Under the pieces are notes generated by a model, which did no database searches, was not told the origin of the DNA, and saw only the letters and a list, made by a program, of their open reading frames with translations. From CADEED01 sp020442965 (GTDB taxonomy: Bacteria; Pseudomonadota; Gammaproteobacteria; Steroidobacterales; Steroidobacteraceae), in NCBI GenBank assembly GCA_041395525.1, contig JAWLAH010000018.1:1-43038 (forward strand): 43,038 bases of DNA, read 5' to 3'. Position 1 is the first letter of the stretch. Every line of letters begins with the position of its first letter. Of the stretch, positions 17,280 to 25,923 are shown in pieces. The position numbers and the translations under genes are program-made.

Positions 17280-18479
17280 ATGTTTGAATTAATGGATGCG
17301 TACAGCCAGAACGCTGTAATCAAGGTGATCGGCGTGGGCGGTGGCGGCGGCAACGCCGTGGCCCACATGGTCACGAGTGGTATCGAAGGTGTCGACTTCA
17401 TGTGCATCAACACTGATGCACAGGCGTTGAAGCACTCGAAGGTGAAGACTGCGTTGCAGATCGGTTGCAACATCACCAAGGGCCTCGGCGCGGGTGCCGA
17501 CCCGGAGATCGGCCGCCAAGCGGCGGTTGAAGATCGCGAGCGCATAGTCGAAATGATTGAAGGCTGCGACATGCTGTTCATCACCGCTGGCATGGGCGGT
17601 GGAACCGGCACCGGTGCGGCGCCGGTCGTTGCGCAAGTAGCCAAGGAGTTGGGTGTGCTGACGGTGGCGGTGGTGACCCGGCCGTTCGACATGGAGGGTG
17701 CCAAGCGCTCGGCGACCGCGGATCGCGGTATGGCCGAACTCGGCAAGCATGTCGATTCGCTGATCACGATTCCCAATCAGAAGCTCCTGACCGTGCTCGG
17801 CGCACAGACGACATTGTTGGACGCGTTCAAGAGCGCTAACCACGTGTTGCAGGGCGCTGTGCAGGGTATCGCTGAACTGATCACACGCCCTGGTCTGATA
17901 AACGTCGACTTCGCCGATGTGCGCACCGTCATGAGCGAGACTGGCATGGCGATGATGGGATCGGGAGCCGCGAGCGGTGACAATCGCGCCCGCGAAGCAG
18001 CCGAGGCGGCAGTGTCATCGCCGCTGCTGGAGGACATCGATCTGGCTGGAGCACACGGCATTCTCGTGAACGTGACCGCTGGCATGGACTTGTCCATCGG
18101 CGAGTTCCAGGAGGTCGGCAACGTCATCAAGCAGTTTGCTTCCGATGATGCGACGGTTGTCGTCGGCACCGTGATCGATCCCGACCTGTCTAACATGATC
18201 CGCGTGACTGTGGTCGCAACGGGATTGGGCCGACCGGTCGCGCAGGTGCAGGCACGTCCCGCCTACGTGCGTGAAGCGGCGGTCGCACCGGCACGTGCTG
18301 CCGCGGCTGAACCGGCGATGCGTGTGGTGTCGCGGCGGCCTCTCACGGCGGCCGACTACGCGGCTCTCGACAAGCCTGCGGTGCAGCGTCAGCGCGCGGT
18401 CGGTGACGGGCTACGCCCGGACGCCGAGCCGGAAGACGTCCTCGACATCCCGGCGTTCCTGCGTCGCCAGGCCGACTGA
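17280..18479 (+). CDS. ftsZ: cell division GTPase FtsZ
   Basis: FtsZ is the tubulin-like GTPase that forms the Z ring. The 399-residue protein has the N-terminal IKVIGVGGGGGNAVAHMV, the tubulin signature GGGTGTGAAPVVA (about residues 104-116), a variable linker, and the conserved C-terminal peptide VLDIPAFLRRQAD that binds FtsA and ZipA-type partners. A strong AAGGAG ribosome binding site stands 8 bp before the ATG. The 65-bp gap after ftsA breaks the chain of overlaps, which fits separate tuning of FtsZ expression; I could not place a convincing promoter in it. Confidence 0.98.
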   Translation: MFELMDAYSQNAVIKVIGVGGGGGNAVAHMVTSGIEGVDFMCINTDAQALKHSKVKTALQIGCNITKGLGAGADPEIGRQAAVEDRERIVEMIEGCDMLFITAGMGGGTGTGAAPVVAQVAKELGVLTVAVVTRPFDMEGAKRSATADRGMAELGKHVDSLITIPNQKLLTVLGAQTTLLDAFKSANHVLQGAVQGIAELITRPGLINVDFADVRTVMSETGMAMMGSGAASGDNRAREAAEAAVSSPLLEDIDLAGAHGILVNVTAGMDLSIGEFQEVGNVIKQFASDDATVVVGTVIDPDLSNMIRVTVVATGLGRPVAQVQARPAYVREAAVAPARAAAAEPAMRVVSRRPLTAADYAALDKPAVQRQRAVGDGLRPDAEPEDVLDIPAFLRRQAD

Positions 18480-18507
18480 TCCGGTCGCGAGTGCGGCTTT
18501 GTGGTAC

Positions 18508-18547
18508 GGTAGCGCCCCCCTGTTTCGCTCCCAGGGCGGGTGCTACC
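18508..18547 (+). repeat. strong hairpin between ftsZ and lpxC
   Basis: GGTAGC (18508-18513) pairs with GCTACC (18542-18547), and the stem extends inwards through CCC...CCCTG / CAGGGCGGG, giving about 15 base pairs with one mismatch and one bulge around a loop of about 9 nt. No T-tract follows on the + strand, so it is not a standard intrinsic terminator. It could be a processing site, a Rho-related barrier or an attenuator that separates ftsZ from lpxC messages. Confidence 0.6.
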
Positions 18548-18603
18548 AACCCCTGCGGCCAAGTTCCCTTGTGGCCAAACTTTGAGGCGGAGAGATAACT
18601 CGT

Positions 18604-19527
18604 ATGCTGGGCCAACGAACACTAAAGAACACCATCCGCGCCTCCGGCGTCGGACTGCACACCGGTACCAAGGTGCTGATGACCCTGCGACCGGGCGAAG
18701 TCGACACGGGTATCGTTTTTCGGCGCATCGATCTCGATCCGCCGATCGATCTGCCGGCGCACGCCGAGAACGTCGGTGATACGGAGCTCGGCACCACGCT
18801 CGTGAAGGACGGCGCGCGTGTTTCGACCGTCGAGCACTTGTTATCGGCGTTTGCCGGGCTCGGAATCGACAACGCGATCGTCGAGGTGAGCGCCCCCGAG
18901 GTGCCGATCATGGACGGTAGCGCCGGTCCCTTTGTGTTCCTGTTGCAGTCCGCCGGAGTTGCCGAACAGAAGACGGCGAAGAAGTTCGTGCGCATCAAGA
19001 AAACGGTGCGGGTGGAAGACGGCGACAAATGGGCCGAATTCAAACCCTTCGACGGCTTCAAGGTCAATTTCGAGATCGAATTCGATCACCCCGTGTTCAA
19101 GCGCCGCACTCAGGCCGCGTCGATGGATTTCTCCTCCACATCGTTCCTGAAGGAAGTCAGTCGCGCCCGCACGTTCGGCTTCATGCGTGATCTCGAAACG
19201 CTGCGCGATCGGAATCTGGCCCTCGGCGGCAATCTCGACAACGCCATCGTGCTGGACGATTTCAGGGTGCTGAACGAAGACGGGCTCCGCTACGAAGATG
19301 AGTTCGTCAAGCACAAGATTCTCGACGCCATCGGCGATCTTTACTTGTTAGGGCACAGTCTGATCGGTGAGTTTTCCGGCTTCAAGTCCGGCCATGCTCT
19401 CAATAATCGGTTGCTGCGCGCGTTGCTGGCGGACCCCTCGTCCTGGGAAGCGATGGTGTTCGAGAAGCTGTCGGATGCGCCTATTTCATATGTGCAGGCG
19501 GCGGCACCTGCCGCATCGTCAAGTTGA
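18604..19527 (+). CDS. lpxC: UDP-3-O-acyl-N-acetylglucosamine deacetylase LpxC
   Basis: LpxC is the zinc-dependent cytoplasmic deacetylase that commits UDP-GlcNAc to lipid A synthesis. The 307-residue protein starts MLGQRTLKNTIRASGVGLHTG. The three zinc ligands are visible: His78 in EHLLSAFAG, and His237 and Asp241 in HKILDAIGDLYLLG. GHALNN near residue 265 contains the other conserved His. A GGAG ribosome binding site precedes the ATG. It ends convergently with the dciA-like gene, overlapping it by 9 bp. Confidence 0.97.
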   Translation: MLGQRTLKNTIRASGVGLHTGTKVLMTLRPGEVDTGIVFRRIDLDPPIDLPAHAENVGDTELGTTLVKDGARVSTVEHLLSAFAGLGIDNAIVEVSAPEVPIMDGSAGPFVFLLQSAGVAEQKTAKKFVRIKKTVRVEDGDKWAEFKPFDGFKVNFEIEFDHPVFKRRTQAASMDFSSTSFLKEVSRARTFGFMRDLETLRDRNLALGGNLDNAIVLDDFRVLNEDGLRYEDEFVKHKILDAIGDLYLLGHSLIGEFSGFKSGHALNNRLLRALLADPSSWEAMVFEKLSDAPISYVQAAAPAASSS

Positions 19528-19908
19528 GAGCCCGGGCGGTGTGCGGGTCGGGCTCACCTTGACCGCGACGCTGTCGATTTCCGGGTGCGCCGCGCGCAGT
19601 TGCGGTTCCGCCTCCGCCAGCGCATAACGTAATCTGGCCGCCCAGGCGGCAGATTCTGTCATCACGGTCAGGCGGCCGTGCAATAGCCGCACTTGCTGAA
19701 CGTGCACCGCGAGATTTGCCGCGAGACTGCTTTTTACTGTGACGGAGCACGTTGACGCGGCGGCCCCTTGCCGGGCAACCTCCTGCAGCAATGGGAGGCG
19801 AGTGGTGAGCAGATCCTGTACCGATCGGGTTCGCGCGGCTGCGTGTCGGGTATCGTTGCCCGCCGTCTCACGCGATTTCTGCTTGTCTCGGCGGCTGCTT
19901 TTGGGCAT
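19519..19908 (-). CDS. dciA: DciA-like (DUF721) helicase-loading protein
   Basis: The 129-residue product starts with a basic stretch (MPKSSRRDKQKSRE) and then has the DUF721/DciA core: LLTTRLPLLQEVARQ, a central region, and GRLTVMTESAAWAARLRYALAEAEPQLR followed by IDSVAVKVSPTRTP. DciA is the ancestral loader of the replicative helicase DnaB in bacteria that lack DnaC. The open frame extends further upstream, but I chose the ATG at 19908, where family similarity begins. It is convergent with lpxC (9-bp overlap) and divergent from the M23 peptidase gene, an arrangement seen in related gammaproteobacteria. Confidence 0.8.
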   Translation of the reverse strand: MPKSSRRDKQKSRETAGNDTRHAAARTRSVQDLLTTRLPLLQEVARQGAAASTCSVTVKSSLAANLAVHVQQVRLLHGRLTVMTESAAWAARLRYALAEAEPQLRAAHPEIDSVAVKVSPTRTPPGLST

Positions 19909-20109
19909 AGTTCGCGGCGCCGGTTGGCAACCTGTACGCCAGATGCGTGGCAAGATCTGGCAGTATGGCGAGCAATTGGCGCTAATAGAAGCCCCCGTTC
20001 CCGTCCGCGTCGCAGTCCCAAGCGGAGCACCTAGTGCTGTCGGCATGGCCGGCATTCCGGCAGTTCGCTGCGCGCCCTTAACCCACGGTCATTGGCCGGA
20101 GTTGGTTGG

Positions 20110-21021
20110 ATGAACATAATTTTCTTCTCGCGCCGCGAAGGGCGCGCACGGCACTTCAACCTGGCCCAGCCGGTTGTAGTCGGCGCGTGCGCGGTTGTGG
20201 CGCTTGCCATTCTTGGCGGCGCCTTTGCGCTCGGGTTGTCGCTAGGGTCGGAGAACGTTCAGACCCAGGCTGCCAGCTGGACCAACAGGCTGACCCAGCA
20301 GCAAGAAGAAGTTCGTGAAGTGCGTTCTGAGGTGCAGAAGCGCGTGGACGCGATCGCCGCGCGTATCGGCCAGATGAATGCTCACGTCATTCGACTGGAC
20401 GCGCTCGGCAAGCGCCTGACCGAGATGGCCAAAATCGACAGCCGTGAGTTCAATTTCGATATTGAGCCCGCCGTGGGTGGACCCGAGGGCGAAGACGAGT
20501 CGGGTGTCGGCGCCCAGATTCCAGATCTCACCGCGATGATCGATCGCCTCGAAGAGCGTGTTCGGTCGCGGGATGCGCAGATGACTGCGCTCGAGAACGT
20601 CATTCTGTCGCGTGAGCTTGACCAACAGATCGTGCCGGACGGTCGGCCCGTGCGTCAGGGCTTTATTTCGTCGTATTTCGGCGAGCGGCAGGATCCTTTC
20701 AGCGGACATCAGGCGTTTCACCGTGGTGTCGATTTCGCCGGTGAGGCCGGGTCTGAAGTCGTCGCGGTTGCCGCTGGAGTTGTTACTTTCGCCGGTGACC
20801 GCTCAGGATATGGCAATCTCGTTGAAGTGAACCACGGCAACGGTCTGGTGACGCGTTACGGTCACAATGCCCGGATCATTGCGACGGTTGGTCAGACGGT
20901 TACACGCGGTCAAGCGATTGCACTGATGGGTTCGACCGGCCGTTCCACTGGCCCGCACGTTCACTTCGAAGTGCTGCGTGACGGCAAGTCCATCAATCCC
21001 GCCACCTTTATCGGGCGCTGA
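20110..21021 (+). CDS. M23 family (LytM-type) metallopeptidase, membrane anchored
   Basis: The 303-residue protein has one N-terminal membrane segment (about residues 20-45), a coiled-coil stretch (TQQQEEVREVRSEVQKRVDAIAARI and onwards), and a C-terminal LytM domain. Zinc ligands are present: His204 and Asp208 in HRGVDFA and the HVH pair at 283-285, so it should be an active endopeptidase on peptidoglycan crosslinks rather than a degenerate EnvC/NlpD-type activator. It sits directly upstream of secA, as similar genes do in pseudomonads. I chose ATG 20110 because it precedes the basic tail and the membrane segment. The exact substrate is unknown. Confidence 0.88.
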   Translation: MNIIFFSRREGRARHFNLAQPVVVGACAVVALAILGGAFALGLSLGSENVQTQAASWTNRLTQQQEEVREVRSEVQKRVDAIAARIGQMNAHVIRLDALGKRLTEMAKIDSREFNFDIEPAVGGPEGEDESGVGAQIPDLTAMIDRLEERVRSRDAQMTALENVILSRELDQQIVPDGRPVRQGFISSYFGERQDPFSGHQAFHRGVDFAGEAGSEVVAVAAGVVTFAGDRSGYGNLVEVNHGNGLVTRYGHNARIIATVGQTVTRGQAIALMGSTGRSTGPHVHFEVLRDGKSINPATFIGR

Positions 21022-21059
21022 AGCCGACGCACCAGTAATCCACTGCGGCGTGAAACCAT

Positions 21060-21088
21060 TTCCGCTGCCCGCCGTCTATCCGTAGAAT
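21060..21088 (+). promoter_or_regulatory. possible sigma70 promoter upstream of secA
   Basis: TAGAAT (21083-21088) is a good -10 element, with TTCCGC (21060-21065) 17 bp upstream as a weak -35. It lies in the 139-bp gap between the M23 peptidase gene and secA. No secM-like leader frame is evident in that gap. Confidence 0.35.
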
Positions 21089-21160
21089 AGCGCCCTTGCG
21101 GCAATCCCTCGACCTGTAAGTGGTTGTCTTGGGTAGGGTTTTATCTAGAGGTTGCTCGGC

Positions 21161-23989
21161 TTGTCCAAATTACTCACGCGGCTCTTTGGCAGTCGCAACG
21201 ATCGTGTCATCAAGGGGCATGGCCGTGTCATACGCTCGGCCGCGGAACTCGAGGCGGGCATCAAGGCGCTGTCAGACGAGGCGCTCAGCAACAAGACCCA
21301 GGAGTTTCGCGACCGATTGACGGCCGGCACGTCGCTCGACGAACTCGCTGCCGAGGCATTTGCGGTGGCTCGCGAAGCGTCGATGCGAACCCTCAAAATG
21401 CGCCACTTCGACGTACAGTTGATCGGTGGCATGACGCTGCACGAGGGCAAGATCGCCGAGATGCGCACCGGCGAGGGCAAGACGCTCGTCGCGACGCTGG
21501 CAGCCTATCTCAATGCGCTGCCTGGCAACGGCGTCCACGTCGTCACGGTCAACGAATACCTGGCGCAGCGCGACTCGGATTGGATGGGGCCCATCTATCG
21601 CTTTCTCGGGCTCACGGTCGGAGTCATCAAGAATTCGCAGGGCTCGGCGGAGAAGCGCGCCGCGTATGCCTGCGACATCACTTACGGCACTAACAACGAG
21701 TTCGGTTTCGACTACCTGCGCGACAATCTCGCGTTCCGGCTCGATGATCGTGTACAACGCGGTCTCGCATTCGCGATCGTCGACGAAGTCGATTCGATCC
21801 TGATCGACGAAGCGCGCACGCCGCTCATTATCTCGGGGCCGGCGGACGAGAGCACCGAGCTCTATCTCGAGATCAACAAACTGGTTCCGCGCCTCACGGT
21901 GCAGAAAGAAGAAGACGGCCCGGGTGACTACTCGGTCGATGAGAAGACGCGGCAAGCACACCTGACCGAGGCGGGCCACGAGCACGTCGAGCAACTCATG
22001 TTCGAGGCGGGATTGCTGCGCGAGGGCGAGAGTCTGTACGACGCCGGCAATATCCGCCTGATGCACCATTTGAACGCGGCGCTGCGCGCTAACGCGCTGT
22101 ACAAGCGTGACGTCGAATATATCGTGCGCGGCGGCGAGGTGATCATTGTCGATGAGTTCACCGGCCGCACCATGCCGGGTCGACGCTGGTCGGACGGCCT
22201 GCACCAGGCAGTCGAGGCGAAAGAGGGTGTGCGCGTACGCGAGGAAAACCAGACGGTTGCCTCGATTACCTTCCAGAACTACTTTCGCCTCTATAGCAAA
22301 CTGTCTGGCATGACCGGTACAGCGGATACCGAGGCGCCCGAGTTCCTGCAAATCTATGGCCTCGAAGTAGTGGTTATTCCCACGCACCGACCGATGGTGC
22401 GCAAGGATCATTCGGACTTCGTCTATCTCAATCAGCAGGACAAGTTCGAAGCGATCATCGAGGATATTCAGGATTGTGCGAAGCGCGGCCAGCCGGTGCT
22501 GGTCGGCACCACGTCGATCGAGACTTCCGAGCTGCTATCGGGCGTGCTGCAAAAGAACGGCATTGCGCACGAGGTATTGAACGCCAAGCAGCACGAGCGC
22601 GAGGCCCAGGTGGTTGCACAGGCGGGACGCCCAGGCGCAGTCACCATTGCCACCAACATGGCGGGTCGTGGTACCGATATCGTGTTGGGCGGGAATCTCG
22701 AGTCCGAAACGCACGCAGTGGCCGAGGCAGCAGGCGACGGTGGCCTGACCGAGGACGCACGCGCCAAGCTGCGGGCCGATTGGCAAGTGCGCCACGATCA
22801 GGTGCTGGCGGCTGGCGGGCTGCACATAATTGGCACTGAGCGCCACGAATCACGGCGTATCGACAACCAGCTCCGTGGCCGCTCCGGTCGGCAGGGCGAT
22901 CCGGGTTCGAGCCGCTTCTATCTCTCGATGGAAGACAGCCTGATGCGCATCTTCGGCGACCCGGCCCGTACCAAGAAGCTGCTGCAATTCGCCGGCATGA
23001 AACCGGGCGAAGTGATCGAGAGCAACATGCTGTCGCGGCAAATCGAGAAAGCGCAGCGCAAGGTGGAGGCGCACAACTTCGATATCCGTAAGCAGCTGCT
23101 GATGTTCGACGACGTCGCTAACGACCAGCGCAAAGTCATCTATCAGCAGCGCACGGAGATTCTGGCAGCTCTGGATCTGTCGGACTCGATCGGTGGAATC
23201 CGTGCCGAGGCGGTTGGCACGGTGCTCGATCAGTATTTGATCAAGAATGCCGATCCACGCTCCTGGGATCTGGGAGCGCTTGCGGAGCAGATTCGCAAGG
23301 ACTTTGGCACGACGATCGAGCCACAGGCGTGGTTGTCGAGCGATCCGGAAATGGTCGAGCATGCGCTGCGCGAGCGTGTCGTCGCGGCGGTCGATTCCGC
23401 CTACGATGCGAAATCGCAGCGCGTCGGGGTCGAGATCATGCGGCAGGTCGAGAAGGACGTGATGCTGCGCACACTCGATCAGCAGTGGCGCGACCATCTG
23501 GGCGCGATGGACTATCTGCGCCAGGGTATCCATCTGCGGGGTTACGCGCAAAAGGACTATCGATTCGAATACAAGCGCGAGGCCTTCGAGCTGTTCTCTG
23601 CGATGCTCGATCGCGTGAAGTTTGAAACGGCGTCCGTCCTGGCCACCGTCGAGATTCGGACGGAACAAGAGATCGAGCGTGAGGAGCAGCAACGCCGCGA
23701 GCGTCTGGCGCGCGCGCTGCAGGCGCAGCATGTCGAGGCCGCATCGGCTTTGAGCGCGGGCGATGCGTTCGGCGACGAGCCGGCGGCGGCGCCTCGATCA
23801 GCCGGGGCCGGTGTACTGCCTGGCTCGGCGACGGCCGCAGGGCAGGTCGCTCCGCGGCGCACGGCGCCGATGGTAGAAGCGGGCACATTCGTACGTGGCG
23901 AGCGCAAGGTTGGGCGTAACGAGCCGTGTCCGTGCGGCAGCGGCAAGAAGTTCAAGAATTGCCACGGTGCGTTGGCCGACGCAAAATGA
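21161..23989 (+). CDS. secA: preprotein translocase ATPase SecA
   Basis: SecA is the motor that pushes unfolded preproteins through SecYEG. The protein is about 942 residues. Landmarks are Walker A MRTGEGKTLVATL (about residue 100), the DEAD-like VDEVDSILIDEARTPLIISG, TNMAGRGTDIVLGG, GRSGRQGDPGSSRFYLS, and the C-terminal zinc finger CPCGSGKKFKNCHG that binds SecB and lipids. No ATG or GTG is available in frame near the N-terminus; TTG at 21161 (MSKLLTRLFGSRNDR) has AGAGG 9 bp upstream, while TTG at 21152 would add three residues. mutT overlaps the stop by 4 bp. Confidence 0.96.
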   Translation: MSKLLTRLFGSRNDRVIKGHGRVIRSAAELEAGIKALSDEALSNKTQEFRDRLTAGTSLDELAAEAFAVAREASMRTLKMRHFDVQLIGGMTLHEGKIAEMRTGEGKTLVATLAAYLNALPGNGVHVVTVNEYLAQRDSDWMGPIYRFLGLTVGVIKNSQGSAEKRAAYACDITYGTNNEFGFDYLRDNLAFRLDDRVQRGLAFAIVDEVDSILIDEARTPLIISGPADESTELYLEINKLVPRLTVQKEEDGPGDYSVDEKTRQAHLTEAGHEHVEQLMFEAGLLREGESLYDAGNIRLMHHLNAALRANALYKRDVEYIVRGGEVIIVDEFTGRTMPGRRWSDGLHQAVEAKEGVRVREENQTVASITFQNYFRLYSKLSGMTGTADTEAPEFLQIYGLEVVVIPTHRPMVRKDHSDFVYLNQQDKFEAIIEDIQDCAKRGQPVLVGTTSIETSELLSGVLQKNGIAHEVLNAKQHEREAQVVAQAGRPGAVTIATNMAGRGTDIVLGGNLESETHAVAEAAGDGGLTEDARAKLRADWQVRHDQVLAAGGLHIIGTERHESRRIDNQLRGRSGRQGDPGSSRFYLSMEDSLMRIFGDPARTKKLLQFAGMKPGEVIESNMLSRQIEKAQRKVEAHNFDIRKQLLMFDDVANDQRKVIYQQRTEILAALDLSDSIGGIRAEAVGTVLDQYLIKNADPRSWDLGALAEQIRKDFGTTIEPQAWLSSDPEMVEHALRERVVAAVDSAYDAKSQRVGVEIMRQVEKDVMLRTLDQQWRDHLGAMDYLRQGIHLRGYAQKDYRFEYKREAFELFSAMLDRVKFETASVLATVEIRTEQEIEREEQQRRERLARALQAQHVEAASALSAGDAFGDEPAAAPRSAGAGVLPGSATAAGQVAPRRTAPMVEAGTFVRGERKVGRNEPCPCGSGKKFKNCHGALADAK

Positions 23990-24427
23990 CGGCGACATCG
24001 CCTGCTCTCGCAGGCGCCGCCAAACCGATCCTGCGCGTCGTTGCCGCGGCCCTTTTCGACGCGCAAGGGCAGGTTCTGATCGCCGAGCGGCCACCCGGTC
24101 GGCACATGGCCGGCTGGTGGGAATTCCCAGGTGGTAAAGTAGCGCCAGGTGAAACCGATTCTGCGGCGCTCGTTCGCGAGTTGCGCGAGGAGCTGGGGAT
24201 CGACGCACAATTGAGTCACGAGCTGATGGCAGCGCGCCACGAGTACCCTGATCGGACCGTGCAGCTCTTGTTCTGGCGCGTCGCATCGTATGCTGGCGAA
24301 CCACGCAGTCTCGATGGGCAGCGACTCAAATTGGGTGGCGGTCGATGCGTTGCGCAACGAGCTGATCCTGGACGCCGACCGCCCATTTATCATGGCCCTG
24401 CAAGCGGAGACCAACGATGGCAACTAA
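23986..24427 (+). pseudogene. 8-oxo-dGTP diphosphatase MutT, frameshifted
   Basis: MutT hydrolyses 8-oxo-dGTP and prevents A:T to C:G transversions. The ATG at 23986 overlaps the secA stop. The Nudix box is complete: GGKVAPGETDSAALVRELREELGI. After DGQRLK (about 24331) the frame is lost; skipping one T in AAATTGGG restores WVAVDALRNELILDADRPFIMALQAETNDGN with a TAA at 24425-24427, a normal C-terminus. As written the frame runs on to 24444 with an unrelated tail, so the last third of the enzyme is altered. One extra base explains it, either a true mutation or a sequence error. secA-mutT is a conserved pair. Confidence 0.85.
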
Positions 24428-25892
24428 CAAGAGTGAAGTCATGAGCGGCGCGTTTACCGGCGAGCGATTTGACGTCGTCAATCCGCGCACGGGTAGAGCG
24501 GACTATGTATTCACGGCGCCGGCCGATCGTGAATTGACTGCGCGCCTGGCCGCACTGCGGGCTGCGCAACCGGCGTGGCGCGATGCCGGTCTGGAGGCGC
24601 GCATTGCCGTGATGGCGCGCTGGCGCGCGGCTTTGGTCGAGCATCGTGACGCGATTGTGCGGGCGCTCGCGACCGATACCGGTCGCTACTGGATACCCGT
24701 GAGCGAGTTCAATGCCGTCCTGGGTTACATCGATCGCTGGTCGCATGATGCCGTCTTGCTGACGCGCGAGTCGCAAGGCGAGTCGCGCTCGATGCCCGCG
24801 CTACGCTGGCGCTCGCAACATATCCCTTACTCCCTCGTCGGCGTCATCAGTCCGTGGAATTTTCCGTTCACGCTGGCGGTGATCGATGCGATCCCGGCAT
24901 TGTTAGCCGGTTGTGCTGTATGCGTGAAACCGAGCGAGATCACGCCACGTTTCGCGGCGCCACTCGCAGCGTCGATCGCCGCCGTGCCCGAGCTCGCCCG
25001 CGTGTTGGCAGTGATTCCGGGTGGCCGGGGCATGGGTGAAGCACTCGTTGCACAGTCGGACGTGGTGTGTTTTACCGGCAGCGTCAAGACGGGACGTCTC
25101 GTCGGCGAGAACGCCGCGCGGCATTTTGTGCCAGCGTTTCTCGAGCTGGGCGGCAAGGACCCGTTGATCGTCACAGCTAGCGCCGATCTGGGGCGTGCGA
25201 CGGACGTGGCGCTACGCGCGTCGGTGCTGGCAACCGGCCAGGCTTGTCAGTCCCTCGAGCGTGTCTACGTGGATCGCCGTATCTACCAGCCGTTCGTCGA
25301 CCAACTGGTCGCCAAGGCCCGCAAAGTCGAACTCAATTGGCCTGACTTGCACGCCGGCCATATCGGTCCATTCATTTGGGGACGGCAGGGTGACATCGTC
25401 GCCGCACAGCTAGCCGATGCCGAGAAGAAGGGTGCGCGAGTTCTTTGTGGCGGGAAGATCGAGGACCACGGCGGCAAGTGGCTCGCGCCCACCGTGCTGG
25501 TCGATGTGAAGCACGACATGGCGATCATGCAGGAAGAGACCTTCGGGCCGGTGATTCCCGTGATTCCGTACGATAGTGTCGATGAGGCTGTTGCGCTTGC
25601 GAATGACGGCGACTATGGCCTGTCGGCGGGCGTGATGGCCGGAACGCTGGAGGAGGCGGAGCAGATTGGCCGACGAATAGACGCCGGCGGTGTTTCTCTG
25701 AACGACGGCTCCCTGACAGCCTTGATGCATGAGGCCGAGAAGAATTCCTTCAAGCTGTCCGGGCTCGGCGGCTCACGTATGGGTCCCGCCGGTTACTTGC
25801 GGTTCTTTCGTACCAAGGTGCTGATCCATCAGACCGGCACGCCCATGACCATCGACATGATCGATGAACGTCATGCCAGGCCGGCGAATTGA
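24417..25892 (+). CDS. aldehyde dehydrogenase family protein
   Basis: An NAD(P)-dependent oxidoreductase of the ALDH superfamily, 491 residues, that would oxidise an aldehyde to its acid. The cofactor-site motif SPWNFPFTLAV and the FTGSVKTGR loop are present, as are the catalytic Glu in LELGGKDP (about residue 242) and the nucleophilic Cys in GQACQS (about residue 276), followed by EETFGPVIPV. The ATG at 24417 has GGAG about 7 bp upstream and overlaps the end of mutT; a later ATG at 24441 is possible. The substrate cannot be told from sequence, and neighbours give no pathway. Confidence 0.92.
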   Translation: MATNKSEVMSGAFTGERFDVVNPRTGRADYVFTAPADRELTARLAALRAAQPAWRDAGLEARIAVMARWRAALVEHRDAIVRALATDTGRYWIPVSEFNAVLGYIDRWSHDAVLLTRESQGESRSMPALRWRSQHIPYSLVGVISPWNFPFTLAVIDAIPALLAGCAVCVKPSEITPRFAAPLAASIAAVPELARVLAVIPGGRGMGEALVAQSDVVCFTGSVKTGRLVGENAARHFVPAFLELGGKDPLIVTASADLGRATDVALRASVLATGQACQSLERVYVDRRIYQPFVDQLVAKARKVELNWPDLHAGHIGPFIWGRQGDIVAAQLADAEKKGARVLCGGKIEDHGGKWLAPTVLVDVKHDMAIMQEETFGPVIPVIPYDSVDEAVALANDGDYGLSAGVMAGTLEEAEQIGRRIDAGGVSLNDGSLTALMHEAEKNSFKLSGLGGSRMGPAGYLRFFRTKVLIHQTGTPMTIDMIDERHARPAN

Positions 25893-25923
25893 TATTGATA
25901 CTTACTAACTACTTAGGTGCGCT

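Noticed and set aside
21022..21160. secM-like arrest peptide upstream of secA
   Set aside because: The 139-bp gap holds no signal-peptide-bearing frame with an arrest motif.
21272..22411. Long open frame antisense to secA (379 codons), and another at 22850-23731
   Set aside because: These are shadows of a GC-rich gene; the translations are rich in Arg, His and Gln, have no domain signature, and secA motifs occupy the same DNA.
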